Positions 26,084 through 35,209 of a stretch of DNA of 60,547 nt are shown here, piece by piece. The notes under the pieces are model-generated. The model was not told where the DNA came from, searched no databases, and worked only from the letters and a program-made list of their open reading frames with translations. The stretch lies in contig CBFHZM010000003.1 in the NCBI GenBank assembly GCA_965660195.1, positions 1 to 60,547 of the forward strand, read 5' to 3'. Origin of the DNA: JAYODZ01 sp965660195 (GTDB taxonomy: Bacteria; Pseudomonadota; Alphaproteobacteria; RS24). The number at the start of each line of letters is the position of its first letter. Positions within the stretch are counted from its first letter, which is position 1. Both the position numbers and the translations under genes were made by a program.

Positions 26084-26523
26084 CAGGCGTCGGTCAGCGG
26101 GTCGAGACGAATACGCGCCGACTTTTCGATTGCGGCACGGGTCAATTTGTCGAGACTAAAATGATCCGATAGAAGGTCGAGAAACCGCATTTCTTCGGGC
26201 GCAATTTTGCCGTTGCGGGCAATAAACTCGACCACAATGGCAAAGCAGGTTTCGCGCTCTTTAGCATTGAGCCGCCGGGTTGTTAGCGAAAACATGCTCT
26301 CAAGCCCCTCCGGCCCCCCGATCAACGCCAGTCCGATTTCCATCATGCGGGCATAATCGTCGCTACTATTGGCTGCAAGAGCTGGCGTTGTGTTGGCAAT
26401 CGCCTCGATCAACGTAATTTCCGCGTTTTGTGGAGCACCATCTACTGCGGCGGCAGTTAAGAGGCACAAAATGATAGCATCTTGTGCCGTATGGACGAGT
26501 TCTTGCGGCGCTGACTTTTGCAT
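26083..26523 (-). CDS. TerB-like (tellurite resistance-type) helical protein
   Basis: A 146-residue, mainly helical acidic protein with the TerB/DjlA-like pattern: DAIILCLLTAAAVDGAPQNAE early and FIARNGKIAPEEMRFLDLL late, each with the acidic residues placed as in metal-binding TerB domains. The role is unknown; TerB-type proteins occur in stress and membrane-linked contexts. The ATG at 26523 is favoured over one at 26583. Its stop overlaps the start of the membrane hydroxylase, so the two are coupled. It is divergent from lysS. Confidence 0.65.
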   Translation of the reverse strand: MQKSAPQELVHTAQDAIILCLLTAAAVDGAPQNAEITLIEAIANTTPALAANSSDDYARMMEIGLALIGGPEGLESMFSLTTRRLNAKERETCFAIVVEFIARNGKIAPEEMRFLDLLSDHFSLDKLTRAAIEKSARIRLDPLTDA

Positions 26524-26645
26524 GCGACCAGTATGTCGCCAGCGCGCCTTCTCAGCAAGATAAGTTTGTCGGTATATGTGCAAAATTATTGACTTAGTGG
26601 CGCTGGCTGATAGTTTCCGGCGATAACCACAAGGAAGGAAGGCCC

Positions 26646-28220
26646 ATGGACCTGCAGTCGCTGGCTCTCGAGAGTAAAGCGTGGCCGTTCGAGGAAGCGC
26701 GTAAAATTTTGGCTCGTTTGGAAAAAACGGGGCAGAGTAAAGTCATCTTCGAAACCGGCTACGGCCCAAGCGGTCTGCCGCATATTGGTACATTTGGTGA
26801 AGTGGCCCGTACGAGCATGGTGCGTCACGCTTTTACGGTTTTAGCGCCAGATGTTGAAACCCATTTGATTTGTTTTTCCGATGACATGGATGGTCTGCGG
26901 AAAGTGCCTGATAATATTCCGCAGCCCGACATGCTCGCACAATATCTTGAGCAACCTCTGACGCGGGTACCGGATCCTTTTGGTACGCATGCGAGCTTTG
27001 GGGCACATAATAATGCGCGTTTACAGGCTTTTCTCGATAGTTTTGGCTTTGACTATGAATTTGCCAGCGCCACGGAATATTATTCGAGTGGTCGTTTCGA
27101 TGAAACCTTGTTGCGCTTACTGGAAAATTATCAAGCCGTGCTTGATATTATTCTGCCGACACTTGGGGAAGCGCGGCGCCAAACCTATAGCCCATTTCTT
27201 CCTCTGTGCCCGATAACGGGGCGGGTATTGATGGTGCCGATGCAGACTATCGATCCGCAAGCCGGCACGGTGACGTATTTGCATCCAGATACTAATGATC
27301 TGACGACGACGAAAGTTACGGGTGGCGCGTGCAAACTGCAATGGAAGGCCGACTGGGCGATGCGTTGGACAGCACTCGGCGTAGATTATGAAATGGCGGG
27401 CAAGGATTTGAGCGAGAGCGTTAGCCTTTCGTCACGCATTTGTCGGGCGATCGGCGGACAACCGCCCGAGGGCCTGAGTTATGAGTTATTTCTCGATGAA
27501 AAAGGCGAGAAAATTTCTAAATCGAAAGGCAATGGGATCACGATTGAAGAATGGCTCTCATATGCGACACCGGAGAGTTTGTCGCTGTACATGTTCCAAA
27601 GCCCGCGCAAAGCAAAGCGCCTTTACTTTGACGTCATTCCTAAAGCGGTTGATGAATATCTGACTTGGCTCGAGAAGTATGCTCAGCAAGATTTAGCAAC
27701 GCAATTAACCAATCCCGCTTGGCATATTCATCAGGGCACGGTGCCGTCGCTCGACATGCCTGTGAGCTTTGCGCTTTTGCTCAATCTTGTCAGTGCTTCG
27801 AACGCTGAAACAAAAGATGTTCTGTGGGGCTATATTCGTAATTATGCCCCCAATGCCTCGCCCGAAACGTCGCCCGTGCTCGATAGCTTATGCGATTATG
27901 CCGTAGCCTATTTTCATAGTTTCGTGAAACCAACCAAGTCATTCCGCTTGGCAAGTGAGGCCGAGGCGACCGCAATGACTGATCTAATTCAACGGTTACA
28001 AGCCTTGCCAGCGCATAGCGATGGGGAGACGATACAAAGCGAAGTTTATGCCGCTGGTAAAGCTGTTTTTGACGAGAATTTGCGCGATTGGTTCCGCGCC
28101 CTTTACGAAGTGTTGCTAGGGCAAAGCCAAGGCCCCCGCTTTGGTTCTTTCGCAGCGCTTTATGGTTTGCCCGAGACGATAGCATTGATCGAAGCGGGGT
28201 TGCGCGGCGAGTTTGCGTGA
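26646..28220 (+). CDS. lysS: Lysyl-tRNA synthetase, class I
   Basis: A 524-residue class I (archaeal-type) lysyl-tRNA synthetase, the form used by Alphaproteobacteria and spirochetes. The HIGH-type motif is in YGPSGLPHIGTFGEV and the KMSKS-type motif in GEKISKSKGNG. CFSDDMDGLRKVP and EYYSSGRF are further family segments. It charges tRNA-Lys in the cytoplasm. Some annotators use lysK for this form. The ATG at 26646 has GGAAGGAAGG upstream. A DUF952 gene follows almost without gap. Confidence 0.95.
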   Translation: MDLQSLALESKAWPFEEARKILARLEKTGQSKVIFETGYGPSGLPHIGTFGEVARTSMVRHAFTVLAPDVETHLICFSDDMDGLRKVPDNIPQPDMLAQYLEQPLTRVPDPFGTHASFGAHNNARLQAFLDSFGFDYEFASATEYYSSGRFDETLLRLLENYQAVLDIILPTLGEARRQTYSPFLPLCPITGRVLMVPMQTIDPQAGTVTYLHPDTNDLTTTKVTGGACKLQWKADWAMRWTALGVDYEMAGKDLSESVSLSSRICRAIGGQPPEGLSYELFLDEKGEKISKSKGNGITIEEWLSYATPESLSLYMFQSPRKAKRLYFDVIPKAVDEYLTWLEKYAQQDLATQLTNPAWHIHQGTVPSLDMPVSFALLLNLVSASNAETKDVLWGYIRNYAPNASPETSPVLDSLCDYAVAYFHSFVKPTKSFRLASEAEATAMTDLIQRLQALPAHSDGETIQSEVYAAGKAVFDENLRDWFRALYEVLLGQSQGPRFGSFAALYGLPETIALIEAGLRGEFA

Positions 28221-28221
28221 G

Positions 28222-28617
28222 GTGACGCCGCAAACCCGTCCCGCCTTTGTTTATAAAATTCTGCCTGCAGATACCTGGCACGCTGATTTGCGGATCGTGC
28301 CCGCGACGCCGCTCGACGTTAAAGACGGTTTTATTCACCTCTCGGCTAGCTATCAAATAGATGGTGTCCTGCAGCGCCATTTCGCTCCTAATCTTGACGT
28401 CATCTGTTTTCGGTTTTCGTGCCATAGGCTGGGGCAGCAGGGCGATGGCGAAGCCTTGCGTTGGGAAATCAGCGGAAATGGAGATCTCTTTCCGCATTTT
28501 TATGGTAATTTGCTAGCGTCTTGGAGCGACCTCTATTACCCTATGATGAATAATCCAGCGTCCCGCGAGATTCTATTGCGGCATCTGCAAGAACGAGAGT
28601 TAGATGAACCTTTATGA
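28222..28617 (+). CDS. DUF952 family protein
   Basis: A roughly 131-residue DUF952 protein. The family pattern is seen in FVYKILPADTWHAD, KDGFIHLSASYQ and a late HFYGNL. Function unknown. The start is uncertain: the GTG at 28222 lies just after the lysS stop, while a TTG at 28213 would overlap it. The end overlaps pyrD by 14 bases, so lysS, this gene and pyrD are probably one operon. Confidence 0.8.
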   Translation: MTPQTRPAFVYKILPADTWHADLRIVPATPLDVKDGFIHLSASYQIDGVLQRHFAPNLDVICFRFSCHRLGQQGDGEALRWEISGNGDLFPHFYGNLLASWSDLYYPMMNNPASREILLRHLQERELDEPL

Positions 28618-29644
28618 AAGCGTGATACGGCCCCTGATGTTTCGCTTGGAAGCTGAGCAAGCGCATGATTTGACCTTGCGCGGCCTCAGACTGGCAGCGC
28701 GCGCTTTACCAAACCCAGCACCGGATGATTACATTTTGGCGATTGAAGTGCTCGGCCTAAAATTCGCAAATCCGTTTGGCCTGGCGGCCGGCTTTGACAA
28801 AAATGCCGAAGTTTATAATGCAATGTACAAACTCGGCTTTGGTTTTTCCGAGGTTGGTACGCTGACGCCGCAAGCGCAGATCGGCAATCCGATACCACGG
28901 ATTTTTCGTCTCCCTGACCATGAGGCGGTGATCAATCGGCTCGGCTTCAACAATGGCGGTCAAGTTAACGCCGTGGAACGGCTTCGCGAGACTCCGAAAC
29001 GCGGCCTTGTCGGCGTTAATATTGGCGCCAATAAAACGGCGACCGACCGGATCGCTGACTATGTTACTGGCGCGGCACGCTTTAAAGATTTATGCGATTA
29101 CCTCACCATTAATATTTCGTCGCCTAACACGCCGGGCTTGCGTGATTTGCAAGCCAGCGCGCAGCTCGATGAGTTGCTGGAGCGGGTCATGGCTGTGCCA
29201 CTATCTTGTCCCGTCTTGGTGAAAATTGCGCCCGATATCGCTGATGAGGATATTGCTGACATTATTGCTATCGCTAAAAAGCATAGGATCGCGGGGCTGA
29301 TCGTCTCGAACACGACCATTAACCGTGATGGTTTGGCGGGTGAAACCATGGCATCGGAACAGGGTGGTCTGTCAGGGCGTCCTTTATTTCAACGATCAAC
29401 TGATTTGTTGCGCGAGATTTCCTCTCAGGCGGGCAAGGATTTAGTGTTGATAGGTGTTGGTGGTATTGCCAGCGGCGATGACGCCTATGAAAAAATTCTC
29501 GCAGGGGCGAGTTTGATTCAGCTCTATACCGCGATGATCTATCAAGGGCCTTGGGCCATCAAAGTCATGAAACGCGAATTGCGCGACCGCTTGCGGGTTG
29601 ACGGTTTCACACGGCTCGCCGATGCGGTTGGTGCCAAGAAATAG
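28604..29644 (+). CDS. pyrD: Dihydroorotate dehydrogenase (quinone), class 2
   Basis: A 346-residue class 2 enzyme of pyrimidine synthesis, oxidising dihydroorotate to orotate with quinone at the inner membrane. Visible are the N-terminal helical part used for membrane association (MNLYESVIRPLMFRLEAEQA), GLAAGFDKNAEVYNAMYKLG, the catalytic serine in NISSPNTPGLRDLQ and the FMN phosphate region GVGGIASGDDAYEKI. It begins inside the DUF952 gene and is followed by an ArsC-family gene after ten bases. Confidence 0.95.
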   Translation: MNLYESVIRPLMFRLEAEQAHDLTLRGLRLAARALPNPAPDDYILAIEVLGLKFANPFGLAAGFDKNAEVYNAMYKLGFGFSEVGTLTPQAQIGNPIPRIFRLPDHEAVINRLGFNNGGQVNAVERLRETPKRGLVGVNIGANKTATDRIADYVTGAARFKDLCDYLTINISSPNTPGLRDLQASAQLDELLERVMAVPLSCPVLVKIAPDIADEDIADIIAIAKKHRIAGLIVSNTTINRDGLAGETMASEQGGLSGRPLFQRSTDLLREISSQAGKDLVLIGVGGIASGDDAYEKILAGASLIQLYTAMIYQGPWAIKVMKRELRDRLRVDGFTRLADAVGAKK

Positions 29645-29654
29645 GGAAGGTTCG

Positions 29655-29993
29655 ATGCTGAAAATTTATCACAATCCGAGATGCTCAAAATCGCGTCAGA
29701 CGCTGGCATTGATTGAGGAGGCTGGTCAGGCGGTTGAAATTATTTCATATCTCGACACACCGTTGCGCCGCGAGGAGATCGCAGCTCTAGCCAAAGCGCT
29801 TGGATGCGGACCCCGTGATATGATGCGGCGTGGCGAGGCTCCCTATAAAGATCTAGGTTTAGCTGAGGCCGATGATGCAGCTTTGTTTGATGCTATGGTG
29901 GCGCATCCGATTTTGATCGAACGTCCGATTGTGCTGCGGGGTAAAAAAGCCATTATCGGCCGCCCGCCCGAGCGGGTACGGGAGCTACTTTAA
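29655..29993 (+). CDS. arsC: ArsC-family reductase (glutaredoxin-dependent type)
   Basis: A 112-residue ArsC/Spx-fold protein. Cys10 lies in IYHNPRCSKSRQTL, and RPIVLRGKKAIIGRPPE carries the conserved arginines of glutaredoxin-linked arsenate reductases. It may reduce arsenate, but no ars operon is near, and YffB-like relatives have other roles. The ATG at 29655 with AGGGAAGG upstream gives the family start. A TetR gene follows within five bases. Confidence 0.82.
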   Translation: MLKIYHNPRCSKSRQTLALIEEAGQAVEIISYLDTPLRREEIAALAKALGCGPRDMMRRGEAPYKDLGLAEADDAALFDAMVAHPILIERPIVLRGKKAIIGRPPERVRELL

Positions 29994-29997
29994 TAGG

Positions 29998-30639
29998 ATG
30001 ACGGAGACGCCGCGGCAAAAGCAAACCAGTTTGCGTGCACAAAAACGGACTCAAAACCGTGATGCCATTTTGCGCGCGGCCGTGGGGGTTTTTGGTGAAC
30101 AGGGCTTTGGCGCGACCAGTGTGCGCGACATTATCCGTCGAACAGATTTAGCGACTGGTACATTTTACAATTATTTCGACAGCAAAGAAGATGTCTTTAA
30201 GGCTTTGGTCACGCAGGTCGGCGAGGAATTGCGTGAACGCCTGCGGACAGCACGCGGCGCCGCCGATAACCTCAGCATATTTGTTGAGAATAGTTTTCAG
30301 ATCTATTTCACTTACTATGCGGAGCATCCCGATATTTTTATGATGCTAAGGTCGAACCAGACTTATAACGGCACTATCATAGGCATGGAAGATCATCAGG
30401 CACGGACTGGCTTGCACGAGTTGCGCGCGGATATTGCGGCGGCGCGGCGGCAGAATATTTTCCCTGATATTGATATCGATTATTTAACCGCTGCGATTGG
30501 TGGTGTGGCTTTTGCCCTGGTCGGCGAGATGATGCAACGCCGCCCGATCGACCCCGATGCGGCGACCATTTTCGCAACACAGTTGTTTTTGCATGGCTTA
30601 ACTGGCTATGATCAGCGGCATCATGCGCGCAATGATTAA
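29998..30639 (+). CDS. TetR/AcrR family transcriptional regulator
   Basis: A 213-residue repressor-type protein. The N-terminal DNA-binding domain ends in SVRDIIRRTDLATGTFYNYFDSK in two parts (helix-turn-helix then the YNYF signature). The C-terminal half is a helical ligand domain of unknown specificity. It starts five bases after the ArsC-family gene and is followed after 20 bases by an HSL-type esterase gene, its most likely target or operon partner. Confidence 0.9.
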   Translation: MTETPRQKQTSLRAQKRTQNRDAILRAAVGVFGEQGFGATSVRDIIRRTDLATGTFYNYFDSKEDVFKALVTQVGEELRERLRTARGAADNLSIFVENSFQIYFTYYAEHPDIFMMLRSNQTYNGTIIGMEDHQARTGLHELRADIAAARRQNIFPDIDIDYLTAAIGGVAFALVGEMMQRRPIDPDAATIFATQLFLHGLTGYDQRHHARND

Positions 30640-30659
30640 CGTAAGAGATAGGAACCCCC

Positions 30660-31682
30660 ATGAGTATGCAACGCCTTATTGTTTCCTTGCTGAAAAACCT
30701 ACCAAACGGCTTAGTGAAAAGTTTGGCTGGGCAGCCGCTGGTAATCGACGGCAATACGCTCGATCCGAATATTCAAATATTGGCTAAGCTTGCACCACCA
30801 CCACAACAGCAATCAGTGCAAGAAATGCGGGCGGCCGTGGCGGCGAGTTTTAAGAACTTAAACGCTGCGCGGCGCAAATCAGTGCATGTCGTCGATACTA
30901 GCTTTAAAGGGCCGGCCAGTGATTTGCCTATCCGTATTTATGAGCCCGATGGCATCGAACCCGATGCACCAGCGATTTTATTTTTCCATCAAGGCGGCTT
31001 AGTGCTGATGGATCTCGATAGTTGCGATACATTCTGTTCGATCATGGCTGACGAATGTGGCGCCAAAGTGATTTCCCTCGATTATCGGCTCTGCCCCGAG
31101 CATGAATTTCCGGCCGCGATTGAGGATGCCTTCGCATTATGGGATTATGTTCAAGACAATGCTGCGGGTCTCTCGATCGACCCAACGCGTGTCGGGCTTG
31201 CGGGTGACAGTGCAGGCGGGCTAATTACCGCTAATGTTGCTATTAAGATGCGGGGTGAGCGTCGCAAGATCAGACCGCGGGCGCAATTGCTGATTTATCC
31301 ATGGGTGACGACAGATTTGGAAGATCAACCTTCGCTCATCAGTTGTGCCGAGTGCTTCCCACTCAATTCGGCTACGATGGAACTGTTTAATAATTTGGTT
31401 TTCCCAAATGAGAAAAACCTGAAGTCACCGCTGGCCAACCCGCTCAAGGCACGCAGTTTGAAAAACTTACCCCCTGCGATTGTCGCGACCGCCGGCTTTG
31501 ACCCTATCCGCGATCAGGGTAATGCTTTCGCCGCCCGCCTTGCGGCCGAAGGCAATATGGTAAGCCATCATTGCTTTACGAGCCTCAGCCATAGTTTTGT
31601 TGCTTTGGGCAATGTTAGCAAAGCGGCCGAGGCCGCGAGCATACAGCTGGCAAAAGAATTGCGGGGCTTGTTACGCGATTAA
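30660..31682 (+). CDS. Alpha/beta hydrolase, hormone-sensitive lipase (HSL) type
   Basis: A 340-residue esterase/lipase of the HSL family. The oxyanion motif is HQGG (in ILFFHQGGLV, where HGGG is usual), the nucleophile Ser is in LAGDSAGGLI, the Asp in TAGFDPIRDQG and the His in LSHSFVAL. About 80 N-terminal residues form the cap. It hydrolyses short or medium acyl esters; the natural substrate is unknown. It is encoded behind a TetR gene and its stop overlaps that of the convergent ccdA-like gene. Confidence 0.87.
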   Translation: MSMQRLIVSLLKNLPNGLVKSLAGQPLVIDGNTLDPNIQILAKLAPPPQQQSVQEMRAAVAASFKNLNAARRKSVHVVDTSFKGPASDLPIRIYEPDGIEPDAPAILFFHQGGLVLMDLDSCDTFCSIMADECGAKVISLDYRLCPEHEFPAAIEDAFALWDYVQDNAAGLSIDPTRVGLAGDSAGGLITANVAIKMRGERRKIRPRAQLLIYPWVTTDLEDQPSLISCAECFPLNSATMELFNNLVFPNEKNLKSPLANPLKARSLKNLPPAIVATAGFDPIRDQGNAFAARLAAEGNMVSHHCFTSLSHSFVALGNVSKAAEAASIQLAKELRGLLRD

Positions 31683-32431
31683 CCCAGTTTGGCGAGCGCC
31701 GGAAAAAGATCGAGCAAATAGCTCGCCAGCGCTTGCAGACTGCCGGTCAAGATTAAGGCGCCTGTCACGACAAGCAAAGCACCGGCACCAATTTCAATTT
31801 TTCGTAAGTGGCGATGTAAGCTTTGTCGCGTGGCGAGAAAACGATTGACGCTGAGCGCCGCTAAAATGAAGGGGATACCTAGCCCAAGCGCGTAAACGCT
31901 CAACAGTCCAACGCCAGCAACGACATGATCGGTACCGGCAGCAAGGGCGAGAATGGTCGCCAAGATCGGTCCGATACAAGGCGTCCAGCCGAAGGCAAAA
32001 GCCAACCCCATTGTGTAGGCCAGTAGTTGCTGCGCGGCGCTGGATTTTTCGCCATCGAGCTGTGGGCCAGTACTACGAATCTCGCGCGTTAAAAGCGGAA
32101 TCTTAAGCCAACCGATCATATGTAGACCAAAGACAATAATTAAGGCGCCGGCGATTTGGCTCAAACCAGTTTTATATTCTAGCAGCAGGCCACTAATGGC
32201 TGAGGCGGTTGCACCAAGCAAAATAAAGACGGTGCTGAAGCCAAGCACGAAAGCAATTGTGCCGCGCAGAACCCGACCGCGACTAGCGGCGGGGTTCTCG
32301 GTAAGCTCTTGAAAACTCATGCCTGTGGCGAAGCATAAATACCCTGGGACCAGCGGCAATACGCATGGCGAGATAAAACTTAGCACGCCGCCAGCAAGCG
32401 CTGCCAAGACCGCGAGGTAATAACTCTCCAT
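31679..32431 (-). CDS. CcdA-type cytochrome c biogenesis/thiol transport protein
   Basis: A 250-residue membrane protein of the CcdA/DsbD transmembrane family. It has six hydrophobic segments, with the two redox cysteines in FISPCVLPLVPG and WTPCIGPIL. CcdA carries reducing equivalents across the inner membrane to periplasmic thiols, for example for cytochrome c assembly. No thioredoxin-like partner is adjacent. The ATG at 32431 has GGAG nine bases upstream and follows two bases after the TIGR02186 gene, so it is the last gene of a three-gene minus-strand operon. Confidence 0.88.
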   Translation of the reverse strand: MESYYLAVLAALAGGVLSFISPCVLPLVPGYLCFATGMSFQELTENPAASRGRVLRGTIAFVLGFSTVFILLGATASAISGLLLEYKTGLSQIAGALIIVFGLHMIGWLKIPLLTREIRSTGPQLDGEKSSAAQQLLAYTMGLAFAFGWTPCIGPILATILALAAGTDHVVAGVGLLSVYALGLGIPFILAALSVNRFLATRQSLHRHLRKIEIGAGALLVVTGALILTGSLQALASYLLDLFPALAKLG

Positions 32432-32433
32432 GC

Positions 32434-33210
32434 TTAACTCCGTCGGAAGAGAATGGCTGTGCCCCACCCCATTGCAACCGCAATGGCTATCCCGAGCATA
32501 CCGTAAATCAGGGGCATGCCATGAGCGAGACGAAACAGAAAGTTCTCAACGTCAGCATAGTCGACGTCGAGCTGGCCTGTTTGCATGGCGGTGAGGCGGC
32601 CATTTTCAAACATATAAAAATCGATGTGGTATGTGCCGCGCGGCGTTCCAGCTGGCAACGAGATCTGGCTGCGGAACAGACGATTAGACATGATCTCGAC
32701 GCCCCTGTTGTCCTCAAAATAAAGCCCTTGCGCACGTTTCAGGCGCGCATGCGCATTGATAAAATTTGTTAATTCTTGAGCGGGGGCGTCAATATCACTT
32801 GCCCGAATGAGTGTTTCAATCCCAATGCCCTCGGCCGCAAGCGTTGCGAGGGGTGCGATTTCGGAGATTGGCCGATTGCTCAACAGCGCATAATACACAG
32901 GCGCAAGGCCCAAGCTTGTCGGCGCGCCATTGACCCAAAGTCCAGCTTGCCGCTGTTTTTGTCGCACTAGAGCCGTCGCGGCCGGCCCACGAATGGCGAT
33001 CACAATATCGGCGGAGCTTTCACCGCTGAGGGCTCCGAATAGCAATATTTTTTCACCGGTAAAATTAGTTTCAATAGAAATTTTATCGACTGAGAGATCC
33101 GTCACCAAGCGTGTTACGTCGGCAGCGTCTAAATTCGCGCGCGCACTGTTTAAGGACAGGAGGACAGCAGGTAACGCCAAAACGCATTTCAGAATATGTG
33201 CGCAGCTCAT
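32434..33210 (-). CDS. TIGR02186 family membrane-anchored periplasmic protein
   Basis: A 258-residue alphaproteobacterial protein of unknown function. It has a signal peptide (ends NSARA), a beta-rich periplasmic domain with VDKISIETNFTGEKILLFGA near its start, and a single C-terminal membrane segment (MPLIYGMLGIAIAVAMGWG). The family typically sits beside a TauE/SafE permease, as here (ATGA overlap at 33207-33210), and is thought to be its partner. CcdA follows two bases later. Confidence 0.82.
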   Translation of the reverse strand: MSCAHILKCVLALPAVLLSLNSARANLDAADVTRLVTDLSVDKISIETNFTGEKILLFGALSGESSADIVIAIRGPAATALVRQKQRQAGLWVNGAPTSLGLAPVYYALLSNRPISEIAPLATLAAEGIGIETLIRASDIDAPAQELTNFINAHARLKRAQGLYFEDNRGVEIMSNRLFRSQISLPAGTPRGTYHIDFYMFENGRLTAMQTGQLDVDYADVENFLFRLAHGMPLIYGMLGIAIAVAMGWGTAILFRRS

Positions 33211-34133
33211 CGAAATAGACCTGCTTCTGTCAGGGAATATAATTCAGTTGGGTATTTCACGAGATCAAATAGTAATTTGCCACCGACCAGCAATACGATG
33301 ACCGCTAACATCGCACGCAGCTTTTCGCCTGGGAGGCGTTGCCCAACCCGAGCGCCAATTTGGGCACCAACGACGCCGCCAATGATTAACAGAAGTGCCA
33401 AAACAATATCGACGGTTTTATTTTCGACGGCGTGCAAAAGCGTAACCGATGCCGTTACAAAGATGATTTGAAATAAAGAAGTACCGATCACGACATTGGT
33501 TGGCATACGCAACAAATAAATCATCGCTGGCACCATAATAAAGCCACCGCCGACACCCAAAATGGCGGATAAAACCCCGACTCCGAATCCGATCAGTAGC
33601 GGTGGGTAGATGCTGATATAGAGATGGGATTGTCGAAAGCGGATGCGCGGCGGTAATTTCAAGAACCAATTATGTTGCCCAGGGCGCCGCGTGCGCAAAG
33701 CTTGGCCCCGGCGCGCTGCCAAAATGGCTTGCACGCTCTCGCGCAGCATCAAGATGCCTATCGTGCTGAGCAAAAACACATAGCTGAGAGAGATCACCAC
33801 ATCGATTTGGCCGAGCGACCGAATGAAGTGAAATAGGCTGACGCCAACAACAGACCCGATAATGCCGCCCGTCATTAGCACTAAGCCCATGCGGATATCG
33901 ACAGCACGTCTTTGCCAATAGGCCAAGCCACCAGAGACCGATGAGGCGACAATTTGATTAGCTTCGGAAGCCACCGCCACCGCCGGCGGGATGCCATAAA
34001 ACATCAAGAGTGGCGTCATCAAAAAGCCACCGCCGACGCCAAACATGCCCGAGAGAAACCCGACCAAACCGCCCATGCCCAAAAGCACCAGTATATTGGC
34101 GCTCATCTCAGCGATTGGCAGGTAAACTTGCAT
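33207..34133 (-). CDS. TauE/SafE-family anion permease
   Basis: A 308-residue permease with about eight membrane segments in two halves. Each half opens with the glycine-rich family motif: GFLSGMFGVGGGFLMTPLL and GVLSAILGVGGGFIMVPAM. The family exports sulfite, sulfoacetate and related organosulfur anions. It is first in the operon TauE - TIGR02186 - CcdA. A sulfur or thiol link is suggested by this set but the substrate is not known. Confidence 0.9.
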   Translation of the reverse strand: MQVYLPIAEMSANILVLLGMGGLVGFLSGMFGVGGGFLMTPLLMFYGIPPAVAVASEANQIVASSVSGGLAYWQRRAVDIRMGLVLMTGGIIGSVVGVSLFHFIRSLGQIDVVISLSYVFLLSTIGILMLRESVQAILAARRGQALRTRRPGQHNWFLKLPPRIRFRQSHLYISIYPPLLIGFGVGVLSAILGVGGGFIMVPAMIYLLRMPTNVVIGTSLFQIIFVTASVTLLHAVENKTVDIVLALLLIIGGVVGAQIGARVGQRLPGEKLRAMLAVIVLLVGGKLLFDLVKYPTELYSLTEAGLFR

Positions 34134-34297
34134 ATTTTAACTTTCCTATCCTTGGCGGACATGCAGTTCTTGTTGGGTAGCATGTTCGTTGCGAAAATTC
34201 TAGCGCTTGACCTTGCGGCAGTTCCTTGCAAATCATGACCACGCTGATATTTCAACGTGTACGCAGGCGGATGCGTTTCCGGAAAAAAGGGAAGTTT

Positions 34298-35209
34298 ATG
34301 AGTAGAACAGCCAGGATGCGTCGCACGACAATTGATCTCAGCGATGGGCGGGTGTCACTGTGCATGTGGCGCGGCCCCGAGAATGCACCCGTTTTGCATT
34401 GGGCTCATGCCAATGGGTTTAACGGCCAAACCTATGCACCGCTGTTATCGCAGCTTTCTGACCGTTTTCATGTTTACGCTTGGGATGCGCGCGGTCACGG
34501 CCAAACGACACTTGTCGCCGATCCCAATCAATTGCGCGATTGGAATATATATCGCGAGGATATGGTTCAGGTGATCGAGGTTCTAAGGGAGCGCCACGAC
34601 GCGCCGATCTTAATGGGCGGTCATTCCTTGGGGGGTTGTGTTAGCGTGATGACAGCAGCGCAACGTCCCGATTTGGTCAAGGGTTTGGTGCTGGCCGACC
34701 CCGTGATCATTCCGTTCCGCTACAAACTCGCTATGCGACTGGCGTCTTTACTAAGGCCACGTGGCGAGGGAATGAAACTAGCCGGCATGGCGCGGCGGCG
34801 GCGCGCGCTTTGGCCTGATATTGCGACCCTGAAAGCCGCCTATACCGGCCGCGGCGCCTTTAAAACTTGGCAAGCACCATTTTTGACGGCCTATCTGAAG
34901 GGCGGGACCTTGCCGACCGAAGATGGTGTGAGCTTGGCATGCGCTCCGGCTTGGGAGGCGGCAAATTTTGAGGCCTTTCGGCATGATAGTATCGGGCCGG
35001 TTAAGCAGCTCAGGGTACCCTTCACCTTATTGCTGGCTGAGGTTGGCTCAACGACGCGTGTGCCAGATTTGTTTGCGGCCAATGCCGCGCGTCGTACGAT
35101 CCAGCGTGTGCCGAACACCAGCCATTTTCTGCCGATGGAAGTGCCCGAGCTGGTTACGGCTGCGGTGCGGGATTTGGCTGATCACCTTGGGCTTGCGCCG
35201 GCGGTTTAA
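34298..35209 (+). CDS. Alpha/beta hydrolase fold protein
   Basis: A 303-residue classical alpha/beta hydrolase. It has WDARGHGQT after strand four, the nucleophile Ser in MGGHSLGGCVS, and a C-terminal His in NTSHFLPMEVPE. The substrate is unknown; such proteins include esterases, C-C hydrolases and haloperoxidase-like enzymes. The ATG at 34298 has AAAAGGGAAG upstream. The last 56 bases overlap, antisense, the end of msrB. Confidence 0.85.
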   Translation: MSRTARMRRTTIDLSDGRVSLCMWRGPENAPVLHWAHANGFNGQTYAPLLSQLSDRFHVYAWDARGHGQTTLVADPNQLRDWNIYREDMVQVIEVLRERHDAPILMGGHSLGGCVSVMTAAQRPDLVKGLVLADPVIIPFRYKLAMRLASLLRPRGEGMKLAGMARRRRALWPDIATLKAAYTGRGAFKTWQAPFLTAYLKGGTLPTEDGVSLACAPAWEAANFEAFRHDSIGPVKQLRVPFTLLLAEVGSTTRVPDLFAANAARRTIQRVPNTSHFLPMEVPELVTAAVRDLADHLGLAPAV

